This document shows, one piece after another, positions 11,112 to 23,884 of a stretch of DNA of 64,000 nucleotides (the first letter of the stretch is position 1; every line of letters begins with the position of its first letter). The translations under genes and the position numbers were made by a program. The notes beneath the pieces are model-generated. The model saw only the letters and a list, made by a program, of their open reading frames with translations. It ran no database searches and had not been told where the DNA came from. The stretch is from Prostheceraeus crozeri. Its lineage: Eukaryota > Platyhelminthes > Polycladida > Euryleptidae. The DNA lies in assembly GCA_907163375.1 (NCBI GenBank), contig CAJQUW010004409.1:124001-188000 (forward strand). Reading direction: 5' to 3'.

Positions 11112-12200
11112 TATCGTTACCTGAATAGTCAGAAATTTAGGATTGAATTTTATGAACTACAGGGGTGGACAATTTTCCGAATTGTTTTCATAAATTGGCA
11201 GCTCGTGTTTTTTGCCCAGGCAGCAACCGCCAAAACACGAGCTCCCAAATGTCTGAATACTTCATAAAGAACTCAGTTTTATTGCCGGTGTAGTGCTTAT
11301 TTAATTAAGCTTGGGCATCGAAGCGATGTTTTATCAAAGCCCAACAGAAGTGTCAGTGGCACTAAGCGCCGGCTATTTTAATCACAACACTTCATTTTTC
11401 AGATTGGTCAATTAAGTGGAGGAGTGATAAAATCTTTTGGAATTTTCTTTTTCCTTGCCTGACCATAGTAAATAGTAGATAGTCTGATCTATAGCAAAAA
11501 TGAATAGCTCAATATTTTTGAATAGAATGCATTAAAACTGTTTATGAAGACATTTTCAAATTTCCTATTGATGTCTACGAAGCATAAGTAGAATCGTTTA
11601 AGTTTGCTCTAAGAATCTATAGAGTTATAGCTTATGGACTCTGGAACCGCATGCAGACGATTAAAAGTATGCGAAATGTTGATTTTGTCAGTCTTCATCA
11701 TAGCAGAGGATAGCATTCATCAAATATTAAGTATTGAATCGCTTTAAATTTTCATCTTATTCAATGATTTTTCATTTCATGGAACTTGTAAACTTGGCAC
11801 GTCTTTTCATGTCATAAGGCTTGATATGGATTAAGTTTATTCAAATATTTAATAAGTTAAAAAAATTAAATTGCCTAAGCTCTATATTCAATGCCTTGAA
11901 CTGATGAAAAATGATCGATCAATCTCGCTAACGATATTTACATTCTGAAACAAGTTGTAAAAAAATAGTACTCAAACAATATTTCTGTTTCAGAATGCAT
12001 TGAACCTCCGATAAATAGTAGTCATGAACTGGACAGTTGCCCAATCATAAGTGAAATTTTTAAGTCCTGTTCACATCCTGATCTGTATTAAATATTAGTG
12101 TTTATGTGCACGCATTCGTGCCATGTAGCATCGCCCTCTCAAGGCCGAAGTACTGGTTATTGCTTCTATTGTAAATTATCGACCATAAAAATAAAACGGA
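11112..12200. other. Intergenic stretch with a small hairpin and a short direct repeat
   Basis: No gene seen. Positions 11200-11211 and 11232-11243 form a 12-bp inverted repeat (AGCTCGTGTTTT). A segment starting CAATGCCTTGAACTGATGAA at about 11091 recurs at about 11890 with few changes; this roughly 40-bp direct repeat sits at the truncated end of the Naiad fragment. Confidence 0.4.
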
Positions 12201-12210
12201 GCTTGCACAT

Positions 12211-12889
12211 CATGTCTTCTGAAAACATAAATTCGCTCCCGATCAGACTGGTCAACTCAAGTACCGGTATGTATAATGAATGTTCATCTATTTGTTTAGA
12301 AGTTCATGTCATCGCGACGAATTAACAAACATTACAGTAGACCATAAAGTTTCTTTCATCACTGTCACATACGAGTACATGCAATTTTCCGCATGCAGCA
12401 TTGTTCTTTTTATGATACAAAGCAGCGGTAAGTCTATCGAAGACGCCCCTATCCGCGGGACGGGGTCGGGTAACACCAGCCAGCCCGTCGAAGACATCAC
12501 TCAGCAGCAAGGCTTATCTAAATGTATTTTCTGTGTTTCCCACTGGAAACAAACATTCGTTACTCATTACCATACACTACTAATTCCTCGCATCTTTATT
12601 TTCAGATTCTCTAAGAGAAGAGAAAATTGGGAATGAGAAGACGATTGAAGAGGTGATCGAGAAAATGTTGAAGGATGCAACTGATCGCGGCAGTGGGAGG
12701 AGGAGGCGACAGTCCTGGTCGAACAAATTCTCTTTGCCAAAGCCATTGCGGGTGGAAGCAATTGCCTGCTACACCAACGAGCTAGGAGTCGCAGAGCCTG
12801 CACTGGAAGGACGAGATGTTCTGGAGGAGAAGTTGAATCGAACAATTTCGCCTAAAATCACATTGGACTTGTTATCCGAACATTTTTAG
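12211..12889 (+). CDS. Possible small spliced host gene, unknown function
   Basis: Not recognised. The best-supported part is the last exon, 12606-12889, preceded by a good acceptor (TTTATTTTCAG). It reads SLREEKIGNEKTIEEVIEKM, a basic RRRRQSW patch, then a leucine- and glutamate-rich tail ending LLSEHF. An upstream open stretch (about 12426-12523, GKSIEDAPIRGTGSG...) ends at a GTATTT donor whose phase joins the last exon in frame. A further candidate first exon starts with ATG at 12211 (MSSENINSLPIRLVNSS) and ends at a GTATGT donor, but its phase does not fit exon 2 as drawn. The composition (charged, no TE motif) favours a real protein, but intron positions are guesses. Confidence 0.3.
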
Positions 12890-13104
12890 TTTTAGTATAG
12901 AAATCCAGATGATTGTTGATACAGATTGTGTAGTGCGCTATTTCTAGATTTCATACATGTATTTTTTGTAATATGATGTTATTGAATGAATGCTGTCTTC
13001 GTTTTCAACGATTGTTAATTGGCCTAGCACAGGTTATAGTTCAGGACTAGGAAAAGCGTGTGTAGATAGCGGTATAATTTTTATACGAGTGATTCAGATT
13101 GTAA

Positions 13105-13440
13105 ATTAATCGGCTTATCGTCTCAAGTCCAATAGCGAATATAGAGGGACAAAGCAGGTGGGATGCCGCATATGTAGCGATTAATCGGCCAAAATCCGAT
13201 ATCGGATATAGAGCGACAAAACAGGTGGGATACCGCATATGTAGCGATTAATCGGCCAAAATCCGATATCGGATATAGAGCGACAAAACAGGTGGGATAC
13301 CGCATATGTAGCGATTAATCGGCCAAAATCCGATATCGGAAATAGAGCGACAAAACAGGTGGGATACCGCATATGTAGCGATTAATCGGCCAAAATCCGA
13401 TATCGAAAATAGAGCGAAATATCAGGTGCAATGCCGAGAC
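13105..13440. repeat. 67-bp tandem repeat, about 5 copies
   Basis: Units contain GCGATTAATCGGCCAAAATC followed by a palindromic CGATATCGG part and GGTGGGATACCGCATATG. The central copies are nearly identical and the outer ones drift. Overlapping short ORFs on the minus strand (MRYPTCFVAL...) come only from the repetition and are not genes. Confidence 0.9.
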
Positions 13441-14439
13441 GAATTCTCGGGAATCGGCAAGGCATCGATTTTATGGGAAATCGACGCCGCGATGCCGAAA
13501 CGAGATTTCATGCATCGGCCCGATGAAATTTTTACCACCGGGATGCCAACTGACGTGTGGTTTTACAAGGCGGCATGGTTGGCAGTCGTCACATGGGAAG
13601 ACCAAGAACCCAATACATCAATAACATAACGAAGTGGTCAAGACTCAGCGTTCTAGAGCTGAATAGGACGACGTGCAATCGCAAATTGTGGCGTGCAATT
13701 TCCAACGGGTCGGTTTAAGTTCAGCAATGAATATGCCGCATAAAGTAAATTAAGTACGCGAATGAATGACGTGTAAACTGAAATGCGAGGAAATATGCTC
13801 CATAAACCAAAATGCCATTGATCATGTGTCAGGACTGGAAAATGCTCTCACATGCAGCAATTGCTGCTTCTAAAGAAGATTAAGCACCGGTTATAATGCC
13901 GATTCCAGTTGTTTATGTTAAGCAATTTAGACATCATAACAGCCATACTTGAAAAACACTTGTCTAAATTTGATGCATTTCACTATGTAATATTTGGATT
14001 CATGCATATCCAAGCTTGCATAGACCGTTTGAACAATTTAAAATTTTCTCAAAATACAAATATGAAAGCTGTTTATGCATTGCATCATCATGGGATGCAA
14101 CCACTGTGCTCCATCTTATCTGTGTCGATGCATCTTCGTAGCAGCTTGTTCAGTTTACATGCATATGTACATATTTGCAAATCATCGATGTCAATTAATT
14201 GCGATATTGCACAGAATTGAAGGATGGTTGTAGATAAAATTAAATGATTGCAGCTGCTGAGTCCTTATGTACTTCTAATGATTTCCTGAGCATTCTTGAT
14301 ATGTTTTTTTCTTCTTAGACAGGAAATACAGATGTTTTACGAAAAACGATCATGTGTAAGGATCCATATATTTGTTTACGTACAGACATGCACACTCGGA
14401 AGTGCAGTAAATTTTGGTTGAATCATATGAATCATTGAA
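13441..14439. other. Intergenic stretch
   Basis: Nothing recognisable. The first 150 bases continue the CGATGCC-rich composition of the tandem repeat; the rest is ordinary AT-rich sequence with short ORFs that show no family features. Confidence 0.4.
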
Positions 14440-17400
14440 TCATTCTTCGCCTTGCGCTTGGGCAGGACGGTTGTCCGTCTTCGCCTCTCGCGTTCAGTTT
14501 TCCCCCAAATCAACATTTTCCATATTTCTTCGTCTATTATTGACATCTCTTCTTTCTTTTTGGTATCATCGTGTTCCTCTTTCGAAACCCTATCATCGTA
14601 TCATACTGATTTACCTATTAATCAAGTTTCAAGCAGTGTTTTTTGACAATTTTCAACTTTTTCCTCGCCACTATCAATATGTCTGCTGCATCAACTCGCT
14701 TTGTCTACTCCCGGGAAACTTTGCTACGGCTTCGCCCACATGCTGCTCCACTTTCGCGCCTTGTCCGACGAAGGCTGTGGTTTCATCGCATCCGTCGCTC
14801 TCCGCATGTGAATCATTACACTGAGGCAGCCTCTCCATGCCTGCTAGCTCCGTTTATGTCACAAGCTCCTCGCCCACGCAATGGTGATTTCCCAGCTCCC
14901 AATTTTCCACGTCACTCACCACTGACGTTTTCCTTTGACCACTCGCCCATGCTGCAGCCTCACAACATACAAGTACTTCAACACTTGATAACTGCGTCGC
15001 CTATCCCTGTGCGCATCACTCGCCGCCATGGCGACGGGATTTCCTCTCGCCACGGAAGGAATCCCCATTGCAATTCTATACAGAAGAATTTGATTACTAT
15101 TCCACGTGGACCCAGATCTCAGCATAATACTCAGGATATATACAACAATTCATTGGAAAAGAAACCTACAAAAATCCATTTCCTTTCTTCCGTTTTACTT
15201 TCAAATGTACGATCATTAAATAACAAGTACGACGAAATTGCCATGAAGATGAATGAACTTTTACCGAGTGTTGCTTTCTTCACGGAATCATGGCTGGATA
15301 GTGACATCCCTAACACAAGTCTAGAAATCTCAGGATATTCTATTGTAAGGAAGGACAGGAACCGAAATGGTGGAGGAATAATGTCTTACATTGACGATAA
15401 CCTTCGTTACCGTTTTATAAGTCATGACGATGTTCCCATCCTCAATCAATGCGCGACTGAATTTCTCCCTCTGTTATTTTGCAATGTATCATTACTCATC
15501 ATATGTCTTTATCATCCATTTTGGAACGATACACCACGTGATGATGAATGTATCGAGTGTATTACTGAAATAATGGATTACGCGAATCTACACGTCTCAA
15601 ATAGCTCCGAGAAACTGCGCAGTGGCGATTTCAACGGATTACGTCATAATTACAACAAAGTGGAATGTACTGCCCTTTTGAAACCCGTCGTCTGTTCACC
15701 CACGCGAAATGACAATATTCTCGATCAGATTTTCGTTAACTTTTGTTCTGATACTAAAGCCAGTGTTCTACCTCCAATCGGCAAATCTGATCATGGGTTG
15801 GTTATTTGGAAACTTCCTAAAGCTATACGTTTTTGCAATAACATAAAGATTCGGAAGAAAACGGTCCGCAAGATAACGAAATCAAAATTGGCCTACTTCT
15901 ATGAGTTTGTCAATTCTGTTGATTGGATTGGGTTGTTTCAATCGTTTGACTATAATCCTGAAGATGAATTTATCAGGCACTTGAGAGCTCTGTATGATTT
16001 TTGTTTTCCTGAACGGACCGTGCGTTTTCGATCTGACGATCCTCCATGGATGTGTTCTACATTGAAAATACTGATGGATGACAGAGACCAAGCCTTCCAT
16101 AACAACCAGATGGAAAAGTACAAGCGCCTTCGACAGGAAGTCATTGTCACTATCAAGTATCTGAAGTCAAGTTACTTCTCGAAAATTGAGAAACTTGCAA
16201 AGCCAGCTGATACATGGAATGCTATACGTAAACTATCAAGAAGTAATAAGATATCAAAACCTACTGATTTGTTCAATGTGGAAGAATTGAATGACTACTT
16301 TGCATCGGTTATGTCAGAATCATCATCTTTCCCTACTATACCAACTAACTTGCCAACTCATCCACTTTCTTTGACGGAATTTGAAGTGGAGTTAGAACTG
16401 TCCAAACTTCGACGGAAGGCATGTGGTACAGATGGGCTTCCATACTGGGTATTCAAGAATTCTGCGTCTGTGCTATCACCGGTGATAACTATGATTTTTA
16501 ACAAAAGTTTGGAAGATGGTGTGGTGCCATCGTGTTTTAAATCATCCAATATTTGTGTTATCCCTAAAAAGACTCGCCCACAGCATCTTGCAGATTATCG
16601 ACCTATTTCCCTGTTACCTATATTGTCCAAGGTTCTAGAGAAGTTTGTGGCGAGAAGATGGATTATTCCATATATCAAAGATAACCTCGACAGTCAGCAA
16701 TTTGCTTACATACCAGGAAATGGACGTGGTACAACCTGTGCCCTTACGTTGATTAATCACGATATTCTCAAACATCTTGACACACAATCTGGTGCTGTTC
16801 GAATGTTGAGTTCAGATTTCTCCAAGGCCTATGATAAATTGGATCATGGGTTCATAATGTCGTGTATATTACATATTCTTCCCTTTGAGCCATGTGTCTG
16901 GATTCAGAACTTCCTAACTTCGCGAACACAAAGAGTACGAAATGGCAATGAACTCTCTTCTTGGTCTTCCGTTAATAGTGGGGTGCCTCAGGGAAGTGTC
17001 CTGGGGCCCCTACTGTTCTGTATCGCTGTGAGCAGTTTCTCTGTAGTGAATTCCAATTCTATGGTGTATAAATATGCTGACGACTTCACTATACTGCATT
17101 TTGTTGACAGGTCACAGAATGATAATTTGCAGATGGAATGGAACGAACTTGAATTGTGGTCTGAAACTGCGATGTTGCCTCTAAATACAGCTAAGTGTAA
17201 GGTTCTCGACATTGTCACAAATAAGAACATCAATTTAGGCCCAATTCTAACTTCCGATGGTAAAGCTATAGAAACAGTTGAACGGCTTGCCCTTCTTGGC
17301 CTGACATTTTCCAATACCTTGACTTGGAATCATCATGTGTACAACATAGTGAAAGCTGCTTCTCGGAGAGTTTATATCATTATAAATCTGAAACGTTCCG

Positions 17401-17888
17401 GTTGTCCGACGTATATAATTCAAAAAGTGTATGTTTCGTGTATACAAAGTTTACTGTCATATGCATATCCCAGCTTTTGCAATTTAACTAAATATCTTTT
17501 TCGAGAGTTTGATGTCTGTTGAACGCCGTGTGTACAGAATAGTTGGCTTACCGCATGACTCCTCGAATTCTCCGTTGTTGAATGCCACAACTAAATTATG
17601 TACAAATCTATTTCATAACATTTGCATGTCTCAGGATCATTCTCTCAGACGTATGTTTGAGGAACGTCCAATTCGTTCTAGACTCAAGATACCTTTAAGG
17701 AAACCTTTTACTCGCACTAGGCGTCTCCGAGATTCATTTGTAAAGTTTTGTCCTTAACACTGCTTTCATATACATGTACGTATTACTATTCCTCCTATCA
17801 TTTCTCATTTGTCATGTACTTCCTTTCTATGTAATGTGCTCATTGATTTATTGAGACAATAAAGAGTTATCTATTCTATTCTATTCTA
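14440..17888 (+). mobile_element. Nearly full-length CR1-like LINE
   Basis: About 200 bases of leader precede the long ORF, and the element ends in a TTCTA/TATTC pentamer tail (17870-17888) after an ACAATAAAGAG signal. Pentamer-like tails are usual for CR1/L2-group LINEs. The exact 5' border and the target duplication could not be fixed. Confidence 0.75.
14643..17757 (+). CDS. LINE polyprotein: AP endonuclease plus reverse transcriptase (one frameshift near the end)
   Basis: A 959-residue ORF runs to 17522, and an overlapping frame at 17509-17757 supplies the natural C-terminus (ERRVYRIVGLPHD...), so one frameshift lies near 17505-17520. The N-terminal 170 residues are basic and proline-rich. 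The endonuclease shows LSNVRSLNNKYDE, FFTESWLDSD, GGGIMSYIDDN, the SGDFNG motif and GKSDHGLVIW. The RT shows [46 protein letters not shown] and KYADDFTILHF. All catalytic signatures are present, so apart from the frameshift the element looks recently active. It is a third LINE family, distinct from the two in the gypsy element. The endonuclease would nick target DNA and the RT would prime from the nick. Confidence 0.88.
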
Positions 17889-19374
17889 TGATAACTGACC
17901 GCCAACTATGACAGATATAAAGTATCCAATCTGTCTTTGGTATCAGTAACACCTGTTAACATGTTCTCATGAACTTTAAAAGAGTGATTATCATTCTGTG
18001 AAAAAAAACAATTAGCCAAATAATAGAAACCTAAACATACTAAATACTGTATAATTGTATGGTAACTAAAGAAATCTGCTTTTGTGAAAGCACCAAACAT
18101 GGAACACAGCTCCGTTTTGAAAACCAAATATAATAAAAACGAAAGTTTATCTAGTAGGAAATTTCCTACTAGGAATCAACGATGAGTCATAACTCGAGAA
18201 CATTATCAGGTGATTGATGGCTAACTACTGCCGTAGTCAGGGCGAGACAATTATCTACCGGGACATATGACGTATGCGAAACAGTCGCCACTGAATGAAA
18301 ATTCTAAAAAAGTGAGACAATGGTAAACATTGCGGATTATTAACTTTAGATATTCAATTATAAGTAAAATATATGAATAACAGAAATATGCTGTTGATAA
18401 TTTTGCATAAAATCTTAACGTATTAGAAGTATACGTACTTGCATCACTAAGCAAATAAACAGTATTTTCTTATCACATGAAATGTAGAAAAATATTGTGA
18501 ATGCACCAAGAGCAAAATTAATCAAGCTGCTGATTCTCAAAGTAGGGATCTTTCTGAAATATCGAGTATCAACTTTTCTTCTTTATGATAGCGAATGGCG
18601 ACTACATCCGTTCGACAATGCGATAATGAGATTACATTAATATTTTCAGGAAGATCGCTTAGGTAAAATGTCTAATTAGAGACATTCCAGATTCATGAGA
18701 AGACGTTGGATTTTCGCCGCCTGACTGTCAACCGATTGAATCGGATTACGCGACATTGGTTTCTAGAATCATCCAGTATATGAAAGAGATTTACATTCTG
18801 AACTATGACAAATAGTCTTGGCAAACGAACGATCAGGTATTCACAGAGGTGCAGTAAAAAAATAATAGCGATACGGAAGTATGCATCATCATAATATACA
18901 ATCCATCAATGCATTGTCTGAAGGCAGATTTTTCACAGCAGTAGCAGCGGTAGCGGCAACTGGCAACACCGAATCTGTGAGGGCTTTTGGTCTAGTTTGA
19001 GACAAAATGTTCTGCTGACAAAAGCATGTGTCGGCGGGTTAAAATAGCTTTATAGTATCTGTCGACTCCGTGGTGGTGTGACAGGCCGCCCATAGTTCAA
19101 ACCACCGTATTGGTGCTTCGCTTTCTTGTCTGATGGTTTAAGTATCTGGAACAACAAAGGATTGTTAGGAGATGAGTTATAAAAGATGGATGATAACACG
19201 TAAGGTGAAAGCATCTTCATATTTGACATGAAAATGTAAGTACATTACCATCGAGCGATTCACAATACAGAATCGTCCCATCTAGAAATAATGTTTGTTT
19301 CAACAAAAAGGACATGAATATGACACATAATAAAGCACGAGATTTGTACTTATTCATCCCTCAACCAAACCACT
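17889..19374. other. Intergenic stretch with a perfect 22-bp palindrome
   Basis: No gene seen. Positions 18151-18172 form a perfect palindrome whose half is CTAGTAGGAAA. The segment at about 19070-19130 has weak tRNA-like boxes but was not called. Confidence 0.4.
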
Positions 19375-19500
19375 AAACCATATTAGCAAGCTCGAGGTAG
19401 CACAGCCTTCTGACAATCGCAACTCTCACCAGGTTAGGGCTAGTAACCTAGGGAGCGGTGGTGCCTCCCAAAACGGAAAGCTCGAGCCATAGACCTTTTG
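19375..19500 (-). repeat. tRNA-derived SINE, copy 1 (partial)
   Basis: On the minus strand it reads GGCTCGAG (B-box-like), GGGAGGC, CCACCGCT, then CTAGCCCTAACCTGGTGAGA and TTGCGA. The same order occurs at 41335-41530 on the plus strand. The tRNA-like head is incomplete here. Confidence 0.6.
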
Positions 19501-20965
19501 AACTTCCATGCCGAAGAGCAGCCCTTATAAAAAAACTGAAATTATCCTGCGCCTTTAACTAAGAGTGCTTTCAAGACATTGTTTTGATGCATTGCTCGCC
19601 GAAATCAGGACACTAGTGAAGAGCTGCTGAAATCGCTGATCAATCACGAAATCAAAACGTTTCAGAAGTTTCTCGCTGATAACTTATTATACATCGTCTT
19701 CCAAATAAGATTGTAGTGCTTCGTCTCGTACGAATTCATAAGAAGCAAAATTATGTATTGAATACGATTAAAATATGCGCCTTGGGAAAATTTGTTCAAT
19801 TTTCTTTTTAAATAGTTTCTCAAGACCGAGAAAAATCACTAAATGAAGATCAATAATGATTCTAAATTCTCAGTCGAGTCTTGCATAAGCTCGGGTGACG
19901 CTACGATTCGTGGAGTTGTGACTTTACTTTCTCTCTGCCCGGATCGCAACAGCTCACTGTTCATTCACACTTATCAATAAACCAGTTAACAGCAATGATA
20001 TCGCCTTCATCGGACATGAGAAACTAACGTTTCAAGGAAGTTTGAAGAAAACTGATCAAATGATTTCAATAAAGCTTACATACTCTTGCTCCTTACATCG
20101 CAAGGTTTCTGACAAGTTGAAACACTAGCATATTTTATGAAAAATTGAGACAAGAAACTGTTGAGCAAAAAGATGTCTTAAGAAACGGTACAATTTTGTG
20201 ATTAACGTTGTCACCATTTGTCTCCTAGTCCTATGCAACATTTCAAAGGAATTTTCAGAAAGCCTGCAATATTTCTCCTCGTGCCTGATTCGCTATTCAC
20301 ATACATCAAAGACATTGGTGTATGATTGCTTATCTGAAAGCCGAGAAAGCAATCTCTCAAATGATGTATGACACAATGACACGAATAGAAGGCACGAGGA
20401 TCGAATGAATTTTTAAATTACGCATGTTCTCCGCTTCACATGATAATCTCTACAGTCTGTACTACTCGCTTTTGCTTATTACTGCTCCGTGATTAATCCA
20501 TTAACTTTGTCCTTCCAATTCCCAAAGCGACTGCATGTTATTGGTCGCAATAGGACGCACGGCATGCATATAACTATAATACAAATACGGATATGTAGCA
20601 TTAATTAATTAATTAAATCAAGCCACACCGACACATGATCTCGCTATTTCGATGAATAACTTCGCGCAGAAAAATCAAGGGAAATTTCTTTGCATCGTCC
20701 CTAATTAAGCAGGCATGCCTAAAAACTCGATTGATCGAAGGGAAATGAATTTAGAGAATGCTAAGAGAATGCCTCATGAGATATCCATGTGATAGTAAGC
20801 GTGGTGCCAAAATACAGGAATGAGGGAGCATCAGCTGAGATATGTAGTTCAAGCATCTTTTATTACTAGCTTAAATATCCTTCGAAATTTATAAATGTTG
20901 AAATTTCTATGATGCAAGTATACAGTGGTCATATGCATGGTAATGCGAAATGTGGAAGTGGGTTC
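19501..20965. other. Intergenic stretch
   Basis: No gene or repeat family recognised; AT-rich with scattered short inverted words such as TTAATTAATTAATTAA at about 20603. Confidence 0.4.
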
Positions 20966-22050
20966 TTAACACTAGAAGCACCAAAATTTTGTCACACCTT
21001 TAAGCACCAATGAGTCAAAAATGACTCACATCTATTTTTCTGGTATTTTGCGGTTTTTTATCCAAGTGAAATGCTTTTGTATTGATATTCATTGCAATTT
21101 CTCGTAATAAAGAGTGTTGCTAAGCAGTTTCACAAAAAGCTGTGATTTTTTTTACATTGCAGGAGGGGATTACAATGGCCTAGCTATAATTTCATATGTA
21201 GAATTAAGAGAGAACAATCAACATGAAGAAATATCATTTAATGTACTTATCTCAACCATTTAATCCTAGGCAAAACGGCAAGTTTTGACACATCAATATA
21301 CATGTATTCAATAGGACATAAACAAGTCAGCGGTCTACTTTCTAAAGTAGGCCTATTTACTTACATGTACATAACAACATATAACCACAAAAGTTCTACT
21401 GGGAGCAAAGTTCAAATATTTTCGCAAATGCTGCAAATGGTAAAACACATCTTCGAGCCATCGGAGTGCTTCCCACAGACATGCTTTGAGCACTTCAAAC
21501 ATTTGGTTGATGACATATTTGTACATTTCTGGATGAGACAATGTGTGCGCTTGCGTGATTCACTCCTCTGAATAGGAAGTGCGGGACGGTTCTCTGCAGC
21601 TTGAAGCCCTGAGCACAATTCTTTTACGAGCAACAGCTGAAATTCGCGACGCGAAATATCACAGTTGTTTGCCAGTTTGTAGATAATCCACGCGTTCAGC
21701 GCACACATGTCTAAAACATTATAAAACACACATACCGGCCACCTGCGTGTTTGACAACGAGTGGACAGCTGTCGAAGCATTTGGTCAACATTGTCAACAC
21801 CACATTTAGTTTGATTATAGAAGTGTATGATTTCTGGCTTTTTCTTTTTGGTCTCTCTCGTCAGTTGAAATATCATCATGCAAAGAACTCAAGAGACAAA
21901 CGGTCTTGCTTTTCTTGCATTTGTATGCTGTGAGAACAGTCTTGCTGCCAGATAAGAAGAATCGAGAATCAAAAATTTGACAGTTCTTCATCAGATTATC
22001 CACATCTGGCTTTTTATTTATTTCTTTTTCTTGTGCCGTCTTAAGCATAA
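20966..22050 (-). mobile_element. piggyBac-like transposon remnant with one end preserved
   Basis: The 20966-20969 TTAA is followed by CACTAGAAGCACCAAAATTT, the type of terminus seen at piggyBac-family ends, and a subterminal GAGTCAAAAATGACTC palindrome. The transposase C-terminus is encoded inside on the minus strand. The other end is missing; a SINE-like segment begins where the coding part ends. Confidence 0.75.
21412..22048 (-). pseudogene. piggyBac-like transposase, C-terminal part
   Basis: Two overlapping minus-strand frames give a continuous C-terminal piggyBac transposase. The upstream frame (21815-22048) has FFLSGSKTVLTAYKCKKSK and CLLSSLHDD. The downstream frame (21412-21879) has KPEIIHFYNQTKCGVDNVDQ, LSTRCQTRRWPVCVFYNVLD and ALNAWIIYK, then a Cys-rich tail with KCTNMSSTKCLKCSKHVCGKH, like the cross-brace zinc finger that binds transposon ends. 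The aspartate of GVDNVDQ, characteristic of the family, is present, but the N-terminal catalytic half is lost and the frame is shifted, so it is inactive. Confidence 0.8.
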
Positions 22051-22054
22051 AACT

Positions 22055-22150
22055 ATACTAGCAAGATATGGTTCAGTTCCGACCTCTACCACCTCAGGTG
22101 AGAGCGGTGGTACTCCCAGGCAAACAAACTCGAACCTTCTGCACCATCAT
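22055..22150 (-). repeat. tRNA-derived SINE-like segment, copy 2 (partial)
   Basis: The minus strand has GGTTCGAG (B-box-like), TTGCCTGGGAGTACCACCGCT and CTCACCTGAGG, in the same order as the SINE copies at 19375-19500 and 41335-41530 but more diverged. Confidence 0.45.
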
Positions 22151-23081
22151 ACCCTTTATCGACTGCGCTGTCAAGTTACCTAAATAATTTGTGAAACAAA
22201 AGCGTAAGCGGAAAAGTTAAACAGCTAAAAATGGATCTTAGGGATGACTGCACCCCCTTATGGTGCGAATGCCACTATCAAACGTAACGAAGGACGAGAA
22301 TTCCAATAATTGAGCTTTCAAGTTGTCAATCTTATGGTGTCGAAGACGATGAAAATAATATAAATTATATAGTTTGGAAGACGACAGTAGATAATATGAA
22401 ACTAATCTTATCACAAAATTGCTTGTAACGACCATTACGACTGCATATCCTTCATGCCTCAAGGGTGTATCGTAGAACTTTACAAGCAAAATGACTGCTT
22501 ATTATCATCCCATTCATTCCTTCTGTCGCCTCATAAATTGCCATATTCGTAGAAAGTATCGAATCCTTTGTATTCTATATCACTTAATAGCAAGGTCTTT
22601 TCATGTGTATATTGAGTGAGTTGACTGTTCAATGACAATTTCTCTCCATAATATCTTGACGTTTCTCATCATGTTCACATTTCTTATCATATCTTTCATC
22701 TTCCAATGCTACTTATTAATACTTCGTGGTTTGTAACTTAACCCCACGTCACACATTATTGGTCATTTTGTGCTTCTTGATAAACCATTATAATAATCGC
22801 AGAATTATGATTATCACTAATTGTTCATATCATTTTGCAACTTCACAAGTCAATCAGCTCAAGTAAAAAAGCAAGTATATTTATCGGATTTTGGAGGGAA
22901 GAGCATCAGCTAAAATATTTCTTCCCCTATCATTTCAACTCGCATTGATGGGCGTGCTACTTGAATAACAACAACCGCATGAAAACGTGTAGATAATTTC
23001 GGTGAACCATTTGAAAAAATCCGAAAAGATAAACGCTTTCTAGATAATGATCGAGCACTAAATCGTCAAACTTCACAGATT
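22151..23081. other. Intergenic stretch
   Basis: No gene or repeat recognised; plain AT-rich sequence. Confidence 0.4.
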
Positions 23082-23794
23082 TGATAATTAGGAGTGCATC
23101 GGATTTCTAATCCGGCCGGATTGACACTTTTCCAAATCCGGCCCGGAATTACAGCATCTGAAATGCTGGCATTTTACCCACTGCCGTTATTTATCGTTCT
23201 TCTAAGGAGCTCTAGGAAACATTTTTTATTTCCTAATTTGTGATTTTATTTATTTCCAGTATATAGTACAAAATACTTCATGTATTTTTATATCAATGCT
23301 CATCGTACAATCTACATGTACATGTGGGTTATTTGGATGGACATTCCATTTTTTATGTAGGCAACATCTAATTCATCATTCATCACGTGACGACAGCCCG
23401 ATTTTTTACCGAGCGGCATTAAGTTCTGGAGGGCCACTTGTAAAAGGAAATGACTGAAACGCATGTTGCGCTACGGTGAGAAGGGAGAATGTGTGAGAAG
23501 GTTGTGTGGTAGATCCGCCGATATCTACATGTCACTAATTCTATTGCTGCCAAACCTGAGTAAATCAGTCTGCGGTTAATTAAACATGAAATTAAGGATA
23601 ATTCTTTGGTAAGGCAACTTATCTTTCAAATATGACTTTCAAACGTCCAATTCAGTAACTACTATACATGAATTGTAGGCCTACTATTTAGGAAAAAATA
23701 AATTTGCATAATGTAATGTAGATTTGTTTTATCTCAAAATCCGGTTCCGGCTGGATTTAAAAATGTTAAATCCGGAGCACCCCTTGTGATAATT
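23082..23794. mobile_element. Non-autonomous hAT-like MITE with 8-bp target duplication
   Basis: TGATAATT occurs at 23082-23089 and again at 23787-23794, directly outside imperfect inverted ends: left AGGAGTGCATCGGATTT, right (reversed) CAAGGGGTGCTCCGGATTT, both followed by ATCCGGCCGGA-type subterminal repeats. An 8-bp duplication and an (A)GGGGTGC start are typical of hAT elements. No transposase is encoded in the 697 bases. Confidence 0.75.
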
Positions 23795-23884
23795 CGGTGA
23801 AACGTTTCCTTCCGAATGGGAATTGAATTACGTAATATTACTGGCGGTAGACTATTAGAATAATGGGACATTGTTTATCAGAGA

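Noticed and set aside
12567-12845. Minus-strand ORF opposite the possible 12-kb gene
   Set aside because: Serine/arginine-rich shadow of the charged plus-strand exon, which has a good acceptor and a sensible end.
13047-13372. Minus-strand ORFs with MRYPTCFVAL repeats
   Set aside because: Produced by the 67-bp tandem repeat; no protein feature.
13105-13440. Possible CRISPR-like array
   Set aside because: Units are contiguous without unique spacers, and the sequence is from an animal.
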